In this document: piece by piece, positions 18,419-27,050 of the stretch
Numbering within the stretch: position 1 is the stretch's first letter
How the letters are laid out: each line of letters starts with the position of its first letter
From: a bacterium
GTDB lineage: Bacteria > Armatimonadota > Fimbriimonadia > Fimbriimonadales > Fimbriimonadaceae
Direction of reading: 5' to 3'
DNA: 64,000 bases
NCBI GenBank assembly: GCA_027483535.1
Contig: JAIXUN010000002.1
Span: 1,488,001-1,552,000, forward strand
Translations under genes and position numbers: made by a program
The notes under the pieces: model-generated
Seen by the model: only the letters and a program-made list of their open reading frames with translations
Databases searched by the model: none
What the model was told of the DNA's origin: nothing

Positions 18419-18536
18419 TTCCGGTGGTTCAAAGGAGGGGGCTGAAGCGTAAGGTATCTTAAGACCCGCTTGCCTTTATGATTCTCGTATTCCTTACGGG
18501 CATCACCGCAAGCTTGAACAAGGCAGGCAACACCCA

Positions 18537-19616
18537 GTGACGCGATTTGCATTTGTCGTTCATCCGCTTAAAGCGAAAGACGCGGCGAAGAAGTATCCCA
18601 TCTTCAAATACTTCCCGGATTCGGTCATCGAGTCCATCGGTCGAAAACTGAAGCCGAGCGTTGTCAGCCACATCACCGGAATCGAATCGATCACTGGAGC
18701 CAAAACCGAAGGTTGGTTCATCGGGTGCCCGCTCACGCCGGACATGATGACCAAGAAGATGCCGCTCGAAGAGGTGTACGAGAAGATCATCGGTTGCACC
18801 CAACTTGCGAAGGAACTTGGAGCAGACCTGATTGGTCTTGGAGCTTTCACAAGCGTTGTCGGGGACGGTGGGATCACGGTGGCTAAGCATTCGCCGATCG
18901 CCGTTACGTCGGGCAACAGCTACACCGTCGCGACCGCGATCGACGGCACCCTCAAAGCCTGCTCGATTCTAGGGATCGATCCTGCCAACGCAACGCTCGC
19001 AGTGGTGGGCGCGACGGGGTCGATCGGCAAAACCTGTGCAATCGTGCTTTCCCGGTCCTTCGCTAAGACCATCGTCGTTGGTCGAGACCTGGAGCGCACC
19101 GAAGCGGTTGCGGAGCTTGTTCGCAATGGCGTTGCTTCGGTGAGCGTTGAGGATATCCGGCAGGCCGATGTCCTCATCACGGTCACTTCGGCAGGCGCGG
19201 AAATCGTTAAGCCTGAGCATCTGAAGCAGGGCGCCATCGTCTGCGACGTCGCCCGACCCCGAGACGTGAGTGTCCGAGTCGCCAAGGAGCGGCCCGATGT
19301 TCTGGTGATCGAAGGCGGAGTTGTCCGAATCCCCGGAAACGTCAACTTCAATTTTGAGTTCGGGTTCCCACCCCAAACCGGATATGCATGCATGTCGGAA
19401 ACGATCATGCTCGCGCTCGATGGTCGCGCCGAAAACTTTACGCTCGGCAAGGATGTGACCGTCGAACAAGTGGAAGAGACGCGCCGTCTCGCAGCGAAGC
19501 ACGGCTTCGAACTGGACTGGTTCCGATCGTTTGAGAAGGCGGTGCCTCAAGAAGCGTTCGACCGTACTCGCTCCGCCATCTTGGCTCGCACACAGAAAGA
19601 AGGAGTTGTGGCGTAA
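18537..19616 (+). CDS. Acyl-ACP reductase (AAR)-like / shikimate-dehydrogenase-type oxidoreductase
   Basis: A 359-residue NAD(P)H-binding protein that closely resembles the cyanobacterial long-chain acyl-ACP reductase, which makes fatty aldehydes. Conserved landmarks are GLGAFTSVV at 100-108, the VTSGNSYT segment at 123-130, the nucleotide-binding VVGATGSIGKT at 156-166, and a Cys in GYACMSETIMLALDG (Cys285) that aligns with the catalytic Cys of AAR. The start is GTG at 18537. The stop codon sits in the loop of a near-perfect hairpin shared with the convergent lemA gene. No aldehyde-deformylating oxygenase gene is nearby. The fatty aldehyde role is inference from motif similarity. Confidence 0.72.
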   Translation: MTRFAFVVHPLKAKDAAKKYPIFKYFPDSVIESIGRKLKPSVVSHITGIESITGAKTEGWFIGCPLTPDMMTKKMPLEEVYEKIIGCTQLAKELGADLIGLGAFTSVVGDGGITVAKHSPIAVTSGNSYTVATAIDGTLKACSILGIDPANATLAVVGATGSIGKTCAIVLSRSFAKTIVVGRDLERTEAVAELVRNGVASVSVEDIRQADVLITVTSAGAEIVKPEHLKQGAIVCDVARPRDVSVRVAKERPDVLVIEGGVVRIPGNVNFNFEFGFPPQTGYACMSETIMLALDGRAENFTLGKDVTVEQVEETRRLAAKHGFELDWFRSFEKAVPQEAFDRTRSAILARTQKEGVVA

Positions 19617-19629
19617 GCCCCAACTCCTT
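19600..19629. terminator. Stop-codon hairpin at the aar-lemA convergent junction
   Basis: AAGGAGTTGTGG (19600-19611) pairs with CCCCAACTCCTT (19618-19629), one mismatch, and the TAA stop of the plus-strand gene lies in the six-base loop. There is no T run on the plus strand; the minus strand reads a modestly T-rich CTTTC after the stem. Confidence 0.6.
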
Positions 19630-19653
19630 GCAATTCCCCTTTGGATCAGTTCC

Positions 19654-20205
19654 TTAGAAACTGACTTTGATGCTCTTTCGAGCTTCCGGTTCCTCTAGCT
19701 CAAAAAGTTCTTTCGCCTTGAAGCCACCGGCAAACAGCTTGCTCGGGAAGGTTTCCAGGCGAGTGTTGAAGTTCGTGACGGCGTCGTTGTAGTACTGTCG
19801 AGCAAACGCGATCTTGTTCTCCGTGCTCTTCAGTTCTTCTTGCAAAGAGAGCATGTTCTCGTTCGAACGCAACTCTGGATAGGACTCGCTGAGGGCAAAA
19901 ATGCCGTTCAGAGCCGAAGTGACTTGTGCATCGGCAGCCGTCTTTTCCGAAATCGATCGCGCTCCGAGGGCGGAGTTACGAGCCTGGATCACTTTTTCCA
20001 GCGTCTCTTGCTCGTGCTTCATGTAGCCCTTCACGGTTTCGACAAGATTCGGGATCAGATCGTATCGGCGCTTTAGTTGCACATCGATTTGAGAGAATGC
20101 GTTCTCTGCCTCGCGTCGGCTTGCGACGAGACCGTTATAGATCGAGATGCCGCCGAACACGACGACGACCAGGATCACGATGATCAGAATTAAAGCGGGG
20201 AGCAT
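19654..20205 (-). CDS. LemA family protein
   Basis: A 183-residue protein with one N-terminal membrane segment (LPALILIIVILVVVVFGGISIYNGL) and a long helical domain. The LemA signature is clear: VASRREAENAFSQIDVQLKRRYDLIPNLVETVKGY, then HEQETLEKVIQARN. LemA proteins are widespread membrane-anchored helical proteins of unclear function, often linked to membrane or stress roles. The small lipoprotein gene lies directly upstream on the same strand, 36 bases away. Confidence 0.92.
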   Translation of the reverse strand: MLPALILIIVILVVVVFGGISIYNGLVASRREAENAFSQIDVQLKRRYDLIPNLVETVKGYMKHEQETLEKVIQARNSALGARSISEKTAADAQVTSALNGIFALSESYPELRSNENMLSLQEELKSTENKIAFARQYYNDAVTNFNTRLETFPSKLFAGGFKAKELFELEEPEARKSIKVSF

Positions 20206-20241
20206 AGTTTCTTTCCAGTTGGGGTTACGAACGATAAGACG

Positions 20242-20652
20242 TTAGGGTTGCGAAAGGCGATTCAAGTTAACAGGCTTTGTGATGCCTGGAGCCGTAATCG
20301 AGAGAGTATCCGAATTCTTGATAGACACTTTGATCTGAGCGGCAACGGTCTTTAACTGTTCCGGTTGAGATTCGATCGATCTCTCGGCAACGTATTTGGG
20401 CTTCAGCTGAAGCTCCGTACCGTTGACAAACGATTCGCCGCTCCAGGGCAGCCCGAGCAGCATCAGTGAGAACTTCCCATCAGGCTCTAAGGTCAGTTCG
20501 ACTCGGCGGATCGCGCGTGCGAGGGTCTCATCGGTGGTGTTCAAATTTCCAACTTGGGCAACACCTTTGAAGGTTCCTTTCAGCTCTGGACCCTCCTGAC
20601 AACCCATGGCAAACGCGACTAGGGAAGCGAGAACGACCTTTCTTGTCCCCAT
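20242..20652 (-). CDS. Small predicted lipoprotein
   Basis: About 136 residues with a signal sequence MGTRKVVLASLVAFAMGC; the Cys in A-M-G-C is the likely lipidation site. The mature part is a mixed beta protein with no domain recognised. ATG at 20652 is chosen because the longer in-frame start at 20718 would run into the divergent purL start, whereas 20652 has AAGGA upstream. It is probably co-transcribed with lemA. Function unknown. Confidence 0.7.
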   Translation of the reverse strand: MGTRKVVLASLVAFAMGCQEGPELKGTFKGVAQVGNLNTTDETLARAIRRVELTLEPDGKFSLMLLGLPWSGESFVNGTELQLKPKYVAERSIESQPEQLKTVAAQIKVSIKNSDTLSITAPGITKPVNLNRLSQP

Positions 20653-20704
20653 GGGTGCAGCGTTCCTTACGGTTTGAACGCGCTTCGCAGATATACTCGG
20701 ACCG

Positions 20705-22954
20705 ATGGTTCCGATCACGAAAGAAGTCTACACGTCCATGGGACTGAACGAATACGAGTTCAATTTGATCGTTCAGATGATCGGGCGAGAGCCATCCTAC
20801 ACCGAACTCGGCATGTTCGCCGTCATGTGGAGCGAGCACTGCGGATACAAATACTCCCGGCCCATCCTTTCGAAGGCTTTTACAAAATACAAGGAAGCCA
20901 TCGAGGGCGCAGGGCTTGAGAATGCGGGCGTGATCGACATCGGTGATGGAATGGGAGTCACCATGAAGGTCGAGTCCCACAACCACCCCAGCTCGGTGGA
21001 GCCCTATCAGGGTGCGGCAACGGGTGTTGGTGGAATCATACGAGACATTCTCACCATGGGTGCTCGTCCGATCGCCTCGCTTAACTCACTTCGTTTTGGA
21101 CCGATCGAGAACGGCAAAGCTCCGGATGCGATCGTCCAACGAAACCGCTTTCTCTTCGACCATGTTGTCGGCGGAATCGCTGGATACGGGAACTGCGTTG
21201 GCGTCCCGACTGTCGCCGGAGAAGTCAATTTTCATCCTCGATACAGTGGCAATCCGCTTGTAAACGCCATGTGTGTCGGAATTTTGCCTCTGGACAAGGT
21301 CACCACCGCCGCCGCTGCGGGAGAAGGTAATCCGGTGCTCTATCTTGGTTCTGCCACCGGGCGCGACGGGATCCACGGTGCGACCTTCGCCTCCGAAGCT
21401 TTGGACGAGGAAAGCGAGTCGAAGCGACCGAACGTTCAGATCGGTGATCCATTTGCGGAAAAGCAGGTTATTGAGGCAACTTTGGAAGCGCTCGAAACGG
21501 GCGCGATTGTTGCGATTCAAGACATGGGTGCAGCGGGATTGACCTGCTCGACCATCGAGATGTCAGCCAAGGGTGAAGTCGGCATGGAGATCGACCTTGA
21601 CCTGGTCCCCATGCGCGAGTCGGACATGAGCGGCTACGAACTCATGCTCAGCGAGAGCCAAGAACGGATGCTCGCGGTGGCTCACAAGGGTCGAGAGAAG
21701 GAAGTCCTAGACATCTTCCACAAGTGGGGAGTCAAGGCTGAGGTCGTTGGCCATGTGATCGAGGAACGAGTCGTTCGAGTGAGACGCCATAGCGAACTCA
21801 TTGCCGAAGTGGACCCGCTGTTGCTTGCCGATCAGTGTCCTACTTACACCACCGAAGCAGCAGTGCCCGCTTACTTCGAGGAGTACGCGAAGTTCGATCC
21901 TAAGGCCCTACCGCCCGCGGATGTTGAGAGCGCGCTGATCAGTCTTTTGAAGTTCCCAGACATCGCCTCCAAGCGGTTTGTTTTCCGGCAGTACGACCAG
22001 CAGGTTCAGACTCAGACCGCCCTAAAGGCAGGGAAGGGTGACGCGGCCGTTCTGGCTCCAGCAGGCTGCAAACGAGGTATCGCCGTAAAGATCGATGGGA
22101 ATGCGCGATACGTGTTTGCCCACCCACGTCGAGGCGGACGTCTGGCCGTTGCGGAAGCTGCTCGAAACGTTGCCTGCACCGGAGCGCTTCCCGTCGCCGC
22201 TACGGATGGTCTCAACTACGGTAATCCGCAGCAACCACACGTTTATTGGCAGTTTTCCGAATCTGTGTTTGGAATCGCCGAGGCCGCGGAGGCACTTGGC
22301 ACCCCCGTCGTTAGTGGCAACGTAAGTTTCTACAACGAGTCGGAACTGGGCGAAGTACTTCCCACTCCGCTGATCGGAGTTCTCGGCGTGATCGAAGATC
22401 CGACCAAGAGCGTCGGAATCGCGGCAAATGAAGGTGACGTCATTGTCTCGGTCGCGTTTGAGCTCCCGGATGATCCTCACGGATTCCTAGGCGCATCGGC
22501 TTACGCTTATGCGATCCATGGAGTGGAGTCGGGCTACCCCGCCGACACTGATCTCGCGAAAGAGGCCGCCCTTGCGAAGTTCCTAGTGAAAGGTGCCGAC
22601 TCATGGCTCGTCACTGCCGCCCACGACGTTAGCGATGGCGGAGCCGCAGTTTCACTAGCGGAAATGGCGATCGCTTCTGGGGTAGGGATCGCGGCAGATC
22701 TTGCCGGAAACGGCGGTGTTGCAGAAAACCTCTTTGGCGAGCGACCAGGGCACGTGTTCGTAGCAACCACTGAGGTTGACAAACTTCTAAACCTTGCAAG
22801 TGAGTTTGGATTAACTGCGAATGTCGTAGGAACGGTTGGTTCGTCGGAACTGAAAGTTTCAACCCTGGGTCACACTTACAGTTGGAACTTGCAATCCCTT
22901 TCCGAGGCCTTCGAGGGAGCGATCCCTACGGCCATGGAAGGGGCAGCTATTTAG
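20705..22954 (+). CDS. purL: Phosphoribosylformylglycinamidine synthase subunit PurL
   Basis: A 749-residue ATP-dependent amidotransferase of the small PurL type, which catalyses step 4 of purine synthesis with PurQ and PurS. Typical motifs are MWSEHCGYKYSRP, KVESHNHPSSVEPYQGAATGVGGIIRD, GAAGLTCSTIEMSAKG, and the second AIR-synthetase-like half with DGLNYGNPQQP and VSGNVSFYNES. Neither purQ nor purS is in the window. A TATACT element ends seven bases before the ATG, which suggests a leaderless transcript. Transcription is divergent from the lipoprotein gene. Confidence 0.96.
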   Translation: MVPITKEVYTSMGLNEYEFNLIVQMIGREPSYTELGMFAVMWSEHCGYKYSRPILSKAFTKYKEAIEGAGLENAGVIDIGDGMGVTMKVESHNHPSSVEPYQGAATGVGGIIRDILTMGARPIASLNSLRFGPIENGKAPDAIVQRNRFLFDHVVGGIAGYGNCVGVPTVAGEVNFHPRYSGNPLVNAMCVGILPLDKVTTAAAAGEGNPVLYLGSATGRDGIHGATFASEALDEESESKRPNVQIGDPFAEKQVIEATLEALETGAIVAIQDMGAAGLTCSTIEMSAKGEVGMEIDLDLVPMRESDMSGYELMLSESQERMLAVAHKGREKEVLDIFHKWGVKAEVVGHVIEERVVRVRRHSELIAEVDPLLLADQCPTYTTEAAVPAYFEEYAKFDPKALPPADVESALISLLKFPDIASKRFVFRQYDQQVQTQTALKAGKGDAAVLAPAGCKRGIAVKIDGNARYVFAHPRRGGRLAVAEAARNVACTGALPVAATDGLNYGNPQQPHVYWQFSESVFGIAEAAEALGTPVVSGNVSFYNESELGEVLPTPLIGVLGVIEDPTKSVGIAANEGDVIVSVAFELPDDPHGFLGASAYAYAIHGVESGYPADTDLAKEAALAKFLVKGADSWLVTAAHDVSDGGAAVSLAEMAIASGVGIAADLAGNGGVAENLFGERPGHVFVATTEVDKLLNLASEFGLTANVVGTVGSSELKVSTLGHTYSWNLQSLSEAFEGAIPTAMEGAAI

Positions 22955-22956
22955 AT

Positions 22957-22972
22957 TTGGCACGAAAAATGC
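22957..22972 (+). promoter_or_regulatory. Sigma-54-like promoter of the TPR protein gene
   Basis: TTGGCACGAAAAATGC has the -24 GG and -12 GC with the required ten bases between them, and matches TTGGCACG-N4-TTGC except for one T. The predicted start, near 22984, is just before the ATG at 22987. No enhancer-binding site or sigma-54 regulator is seen nearby, so a chance match is possible. Confidence 0.5.
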
Positions 22973-22986
22973 GTTACTTGTCCTTT

Positions 22987-24516
22987 ATGAAGTTGAGTCG
23001 AAGTCTTTTTACCGCTGCAATCTCTGCAGTGATGCTGGCTTCTTTCGCAATAGCGGAGCCCATCCAAGGGTCGGCGCAGGGTACTGGGCAGGGAGATACC
23101 AACCCGCCAAAGAACGGGCAACAGATTTCTCCTGAAGAGCGCATTATCAAGCAGCGCATCGCCGAAGCCTCGGCTCTTTACGATGCTCGCGACCCTAAGC
23201 CTGCCATCGTTGCATTCGAGGCTCTTGAAAAGGATGCTCCCGATAACGCGGAGGTCAAATCCTGGCTCGGATTCCTTTACCTGCGAACAAAGGAACTCGA
23301 CAAGGCGATTCCAAAGCTGGAAGCGGCAAAGAAGGGTCGTCCGAACGATTTAGAGATCATCAATAACCTTGGAACTGCGTACATGGAGGCGGGTCGGTTG
23401 GATGAAGCAGAGAAAGTCTTCATCGAGTTCACGAAACTTGATGACGCTCGGTTTGAGCCGCACTACAACCTCGGCAACATTTATCTCGAGAAGCGCGACT
23501 ACGCCAAGGCGATCAACGCGTTCAAGTCGGCAAACGTTCGCAGCGCAAACACTCCGTACATCTTGAATAACCTCGGTGTTGCGTACGAGTCCTCCGGAGA
23601 CATCAAGAGTGCCGCAACCGCATTCCAACGGGCCTCCGATGGGCAGCAGAAGAGCGGTGCCTATGCGCGAAACGCAGGGTTGATGTTCTTCAAGCTGAAG
23701 CAGTACCCCCAGGCGATCATCTACCTAGAGCGGGCGATGGGCAATGGCGTTGCCGAAGATCCGGTTGTTCTTGCGCTGGGAGATGCTTACGCAAAGACCA
23801 ACAACTACCAGCGATCGGCTCAACTTTACGCGACCGTTGCCGGGGCAAAAGAAAACCAACCAACCTACTGGTACAACCTCGGTGCCTTGCGTGAGCGATC
23901 TGGCGACACTGCGGGTGCGGAAGAGGCTTACCGAAAGGCGCTGATGCTCGACGATCGAGATGTTGACACCCTCAACAACCTTGGTTTGCTCCTCTACAAG
24001 CGAGGCAACTACTCCGAGGCTCGAACCCATTTTGAAAAGGCGCTGGGGCTCACCCCTTCAAGTGCTCGCGCTCAGCGAAACTTCGTGGCGGCTTGCGTCT
24101 CGATGGGCGACTACAAATCGGCTTTCCCCTACATGAAGAAGATGCTCGCGGCCAACCCGAAGGATAAGGACCTGCGGTTGGACTACGCGGCAGCTCTTTT
24201 CCAAATGGGTGATTCCGAAAACGCAGAGAAAGAGTTCCGACGCGTCCTTGCAGGGGACAAGAAGAATGCCGAGGCTCTGAACGGCATCGGACTCTGCCAC
24301 CTCAAGAACTCGCAGTTGGTCCAGGCAGAAGCTGCTCTCCGATCCGCAATTAAGTACAACCCGAAGCTCGTTCCGGCTTACAATAACTTAGCCATTTGCT
24401 TAGAGAAGCGGAACCGAAGGTCGGAGGCGATCGACCTGCTCGAAAAAGCAGCCAAGATCGACCCGAATCACGCCGAGGTCCAGCGGAACCTAAAGCGGAT
24501 GAAGGCAGCAGCGTAG
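22987..24516 (+). CDS. Exported TPR-repeat protein
   Basis: About 509 residues. A signal peptide MKLSRSLFTAAISAVMLASFAIAEP is followed by a Gly/Gln-rich linker and then about ten or more tetratricopeptide repeats to the C-terminus (for example EIINNLGTAYMEAGRLDEAE, HYNLGNIYLEKRDYAKAI, TLNNLGLLLYKRGNYSEAR, AYNNLAICLEKRNRRSEAID). TPR arrays are protein-binding scaffolds; the partner is unknown. ATG at 22987 is chosen because it opens a clean signal peptide. An in-frame ATG at 22969 is possible. The stop codon abuts the NAD kinase start, so the two are probably translated from one mRNA. Confidence 0.85.
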   Translation: MKLSRSLFTAAISAVMLASFAIAEPIQGSAQGTGQGDTNPPKNGQQISPEERIIKQRIAEASALYDARDPKPAIVAFEALEKDAPDNAEVKSWLGFLYLRTKELDKAIPKLEAAKKGRPNDLEIINNLGTAYMEAGRLDEAEKVFIEFTKLDDARFEPHYNLGNIYLEKRDYAKAINAFKSANVRSANTPYILNNLGVAYESSGDIKSAATAFQRASDGQQKSGAYARNAGLMFFKLKQYPQAIIYLERAMGNGVAEDPVVLALGDAYAKTNNYQRSAQLYATVAGAKENQPTYWYNLGALRERSGDTAGAEEAYRKALMLDDRDVDTLNNLGLLLYKRGNYSEARTHFEKALGLTPSSARAQRNFVAACVSMGDYKSAFPYMKKMLAANPKDKDLRLDYAAALFQMGDSENAEKEFRRVLAGDKKNAEALNGIGLCHLKNSQLVQAEAALRSAIKYNPKLVPAYNNLAICLEKRNRRSEAIDLLEKAAKIDPNHAEVQRNLKRMKAAA

Positions 24517-25380
24517 TTGCACATTGGATTCATCGTTAATTCGCATCGCGAAGATGCGCTCATGGCCGCCCGAGAGGCGGCCAAGTGGCTTTCGTCGAAA
24601 GGCATTGAGGTCAAGACCGAAGCTCAACTTGCGCCCGTCGTTGGGCTTAGTCCCGCTTCGCGAGAGGAGCTAGCGCAGTCGGATCTTGTTGTCGCGTTTG
24701 GTGGCGACGGAACCCTTATTCGGGCGGCTCACATTTGTAGCGAGCTTGGGACGCCAATCCTCGGTGTTTACTTTGGCCGATTCGGATTCGTCACCCAGTG
24801 CGATCCCAAGGACGTCCAAAGCTCGATCGAAAAGTTTTTGGCGAAGGAGTACAGCCTAGAAACCCGGATGATGATCCAGGCCGACTTGGTTCGAGGCGAT
24901 CAAGTCGTCGCGACACTCCACAACCTCAACGAATCGGTACTGCAGCGTACGGTCACGGACCGGATGCTCACTTTCGACGTGGAAGTCAACGGATCGCCGC
25001 TTACGCGCTATCCAGCGGATGGTGTGATGGTCAGTACGCCCACTGGAAGCACGGGATACAACCTCTCCGCGGGCGGTCCGGTGGTCGATCCGAATATCGA
25101 AGCGCTGATCCTCACCGCTGTCGCGCCCCACACTCTATCGGCGAGACCACTCGTTCTTGGTCCGAAGAACAAGATAACGTTGAAACTTGATTCAGGCGGA
25201 GACTCGGTGCTTTCCGGTGACGGGCAAACCAGGCTTCATTTGCTGAAGGGAGATGAAGTGCGAATACAGAAGTCTCCCCGTATGACAAACTTAGTCTCCG
25301 TAGCCGATCAAGATTTTCTTGAGAAACTCCGCTACCGACTTCTTTGGAGCAAGAGCGTCATTGGAAACGACCCTGAATAG
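24517..25380 (+). CDS. nadK: NAD kinase
   Basis: A 287-residue enzyme phosphorylating NAD to NADP. The GGDGT motif is at about 62-66 (VAFGGDGTLIRAAH). The second signature TPTGSTGYNLSAGGP is at about 170-185, and VAPHTLSARPLVLGP follows. The start is TTG at 24517, immediately after the upstream stop, so translation may be coupled. Length is typical. Confidence 0.95.
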   Translation: MHIGFIVNSHREDALMAAREAAKWLSSKGIEVKTEAQLAPVVGLSPASREELAQSDLVVAFGGDGTLIRAAHICSELGTPILGVYFGRFGFVTQCDPKDVQSSIEKFLAKEYSLETRMMIQADLVRGDQVVATLHNLNESVLQRTVTDRMLTFDVEVNGSPLTRYPADGVMVSTPTGSTGYNLSAGGPVVDPNIEALILTAVAPHTLSARPLVLGPKNKITLKLDSGGDSVLSGDGQTRLHLLKGDEVRIQKSPRMTNLVSVADQDFLEKLRYRLLWSKSVIGNDPE

Positions 25381-25390
25381 CAAAACCGCC

Positions 25391-26320
25391 GTGGCAACGA
25401 AGTCCATCCTTTCAATCGAGGATGCGAGGGTCACTTACCCTGTCAACAAGGGAGTGGTTCGGGCACTGGATGGGGTCTCGCTGTCGGTGAGTCCGGGCGA
25501 AATTGTTGCGGTTGTCGGGGAATCCGGTTGCGGCAAAACCACTTTGGCGAAGGCGGTTCTGGGTTTGCAGAACTTAGCGGGTGGGCAAATCATCTTGAAC
25601 GACACCCCAATCAAGGGAACCAGGCGGGGAATGGCCGCGCACGTGGGAATGGTTTGGCAAGACCCATACGCGAGCCTAAATCCTCGCTGGACCGTTGCTC
25701 GATCTTTGGAAGAGCCCGCGAAGCTTGTTGGGCGAAAGATCAACGTGAAAGAAGTTTTTGAGATGGTCGGTCTCGACGAACGATTCATGGATCGGTACCC
25801 GCACCAACTCTCGGGAGGCCAAAGACAGCGCGTCGCCATCGGCCGGGCTTTGGCGCTTCAACCTGCCTTGGTGATCTGCGACGAACCGACCTCCGCGTTG
25901 GACCTCAGTATTCGCGCCCAGATTTTGAATCTGCTCAAGGAACTGAGATCGAAGCTCGGGTGCGCGTTCTTGTATATCTCGCACGATCTGACCACGGTTC
26001 GATTCTTGGCCGATCGTGTCGCAGTCATGTATTTGGGTCGAATTGTTGAAGAGGGACCTACGGAGGCGATCTTCAGCGAACCGCGGCATCCTTACACGAA
26101 GGCCCTGATGGATTCCGCACCAACATTGGATAAGTTGATGTACCTGCCGGATCCGGTCGAAGGGGAAATGCCCAGTCCTACGGAAGAGTTCGTCGGATGC
26201 AGATTCGCGGGCAGATGCCCCTACGTCACCGGTCGATGTCGAGAAACAGACCCCGAAGAGACCCATGATGGCAAGCATCGTTTCTATTGTCACCATCCCT
26301 TAACAATTCAAGTGCAATAA
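25391..26320 (+). CDS. Oligopeptide/dipeptide ABC transporter ATP-binding protein (OppF/DppF type), orphan
   Basis: About 309 residues. The Walker A motif GESGCGKTT, the signature LSGGQRQR and Walker [13 protein letters not shown] are all present. The C-terminal extension with [15 protein letters not shown] is the Cys-containing oligopeptide-transporter tail. The protein would energise import of peptides or nickel-type substrates, but no permease, binding protein or second ATPase is adjacent. The exact start is unclear: GTG at 25391 follows the nadK stop and begins at the domain edge, while TTG at 25361 has GGAG 11 bases upstream. Confidence 0.86.
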   Translation: MATKSILSIEDARVTYPVNKGVVRALDGVSLSVSPGEIVAVVGESGCGKTTLAKAVLGLQNLAGGQIILNDTPIKGTRRGMAAHVGMVWQDPYASLNPRWTVARSLEEPAKLVGRKINVKEVFEMVGLDERFMDRYPHQLSGGQRQRVAIGRALALQPALVICDEPTSALDLSIRAQILNLLKELRSKLGCAFLYISHDLTTVRFLADRVAVMYLGRIVEEGPTEAIFSEPRHPYTKALMDSAPTLDKLMYLPDPVEGEMPSPTEEFVGCRFAGRCPYVTGRCRETDPEETHDGKHRFYCHHPLTIQVQ

Positions 26321-26345
26321 TCTCCTTAACAATTGGAGGAGAGTC

Positions 26346-27050
26346 ATGGAGGGAGGGCTGTATGCACGCCATGCCTACGACGCGGAATTACGAGATTTAG
26401 AGCATGAGATGTTGGCGATGGCAAGTATCGCCGAGACGATGGTTGCCGAGGCGACCGAGGCTCTACTCAAGCTCGACCGGAACCTTGCGATGGAGGTCAT
26501 TCATAAAGATGACCAGATCGACCGCTTAGACCTTCAAATCGAAGCGCGATGCATGCGATTGTTCGCATTGCAAAACCCAACCGGAGCTGATCTACGACTC
26601 GTGGGTTCGATGATGAAAATCATCACCGATGTGGAGCGGGTGGGCGACCTTGCGGTGGACCTGGCGAAGGTGGCTCTCAAGATCGACAACGAGGCAGGGA
26701 AGTCGGACGTCGTTGATCTTTCCAAAATCGCGGGTTTGTCTCGACAAATGTTCCGCGAGGCCGTGCAAGCCTTTGTGCGGCGCGACAGCACCCTTGTTCA
26801 ATCGGTGAGCGAGGTCGAAGGGGCCGTTGACGAACTCTATCGTCAGATTAGAGAGCAGATTTTCGAACTCATGAAACAAGAGCCGGAGGAAGTGGTTCCT
26901 CTTGGTTGGTTGTTCTTAGCGATCCATCATCTTGAACGAATCGCCGACCACGCGGTCAACATTGCCGAACGAGCCGAGTTTATCGTGACGGGCGAACTTC
27001 GACAGCTCACGCGTGTGCAGAGCCTTTCCGAGTCCTCCGAACCCACCTAA
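26346..27050 (+). CDS. phoU: PhoU-family phosphate signalling protein
   Basis: A 234-residue protein with two PhoU helical domains, each carrying a metal-binding E-x-x-x-D-like pattern (ADLRLVGSMMKIITDVERVGDLAVD and the C-terminal AIHHLERIADHAVNIAERA). It usually links the Pst phosphate transporter to the PhoR kinase and keeps phosphate uptake in check. No pst or phoBR genes are in view. A good ribosome site, GGAGGAGAG, precedes the ATG. The gene ends convergently with ribokinase by a four-base overlap. Confidence 0.93.
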   Translation: MEGGLYARHAYDAELRDLEHEMLAMASIAETMVAEATEALLKLDRNLAMEVIHKDDQIDRLDLQIEARCMRLFALQNPTGADLRLVGSMMKIITDVERVGDLAVDLAKVALKIDNEAGKSDVVDLSKIAGLSRQMFREAVQAFVRRDSTLVQSVSEVEGAVDELYRQIREQIFELMKQEPEEVVPLGWLFLAIHHLERIADHAVNIAERAEFIVTGELRQLTRVQSLSESSEPT

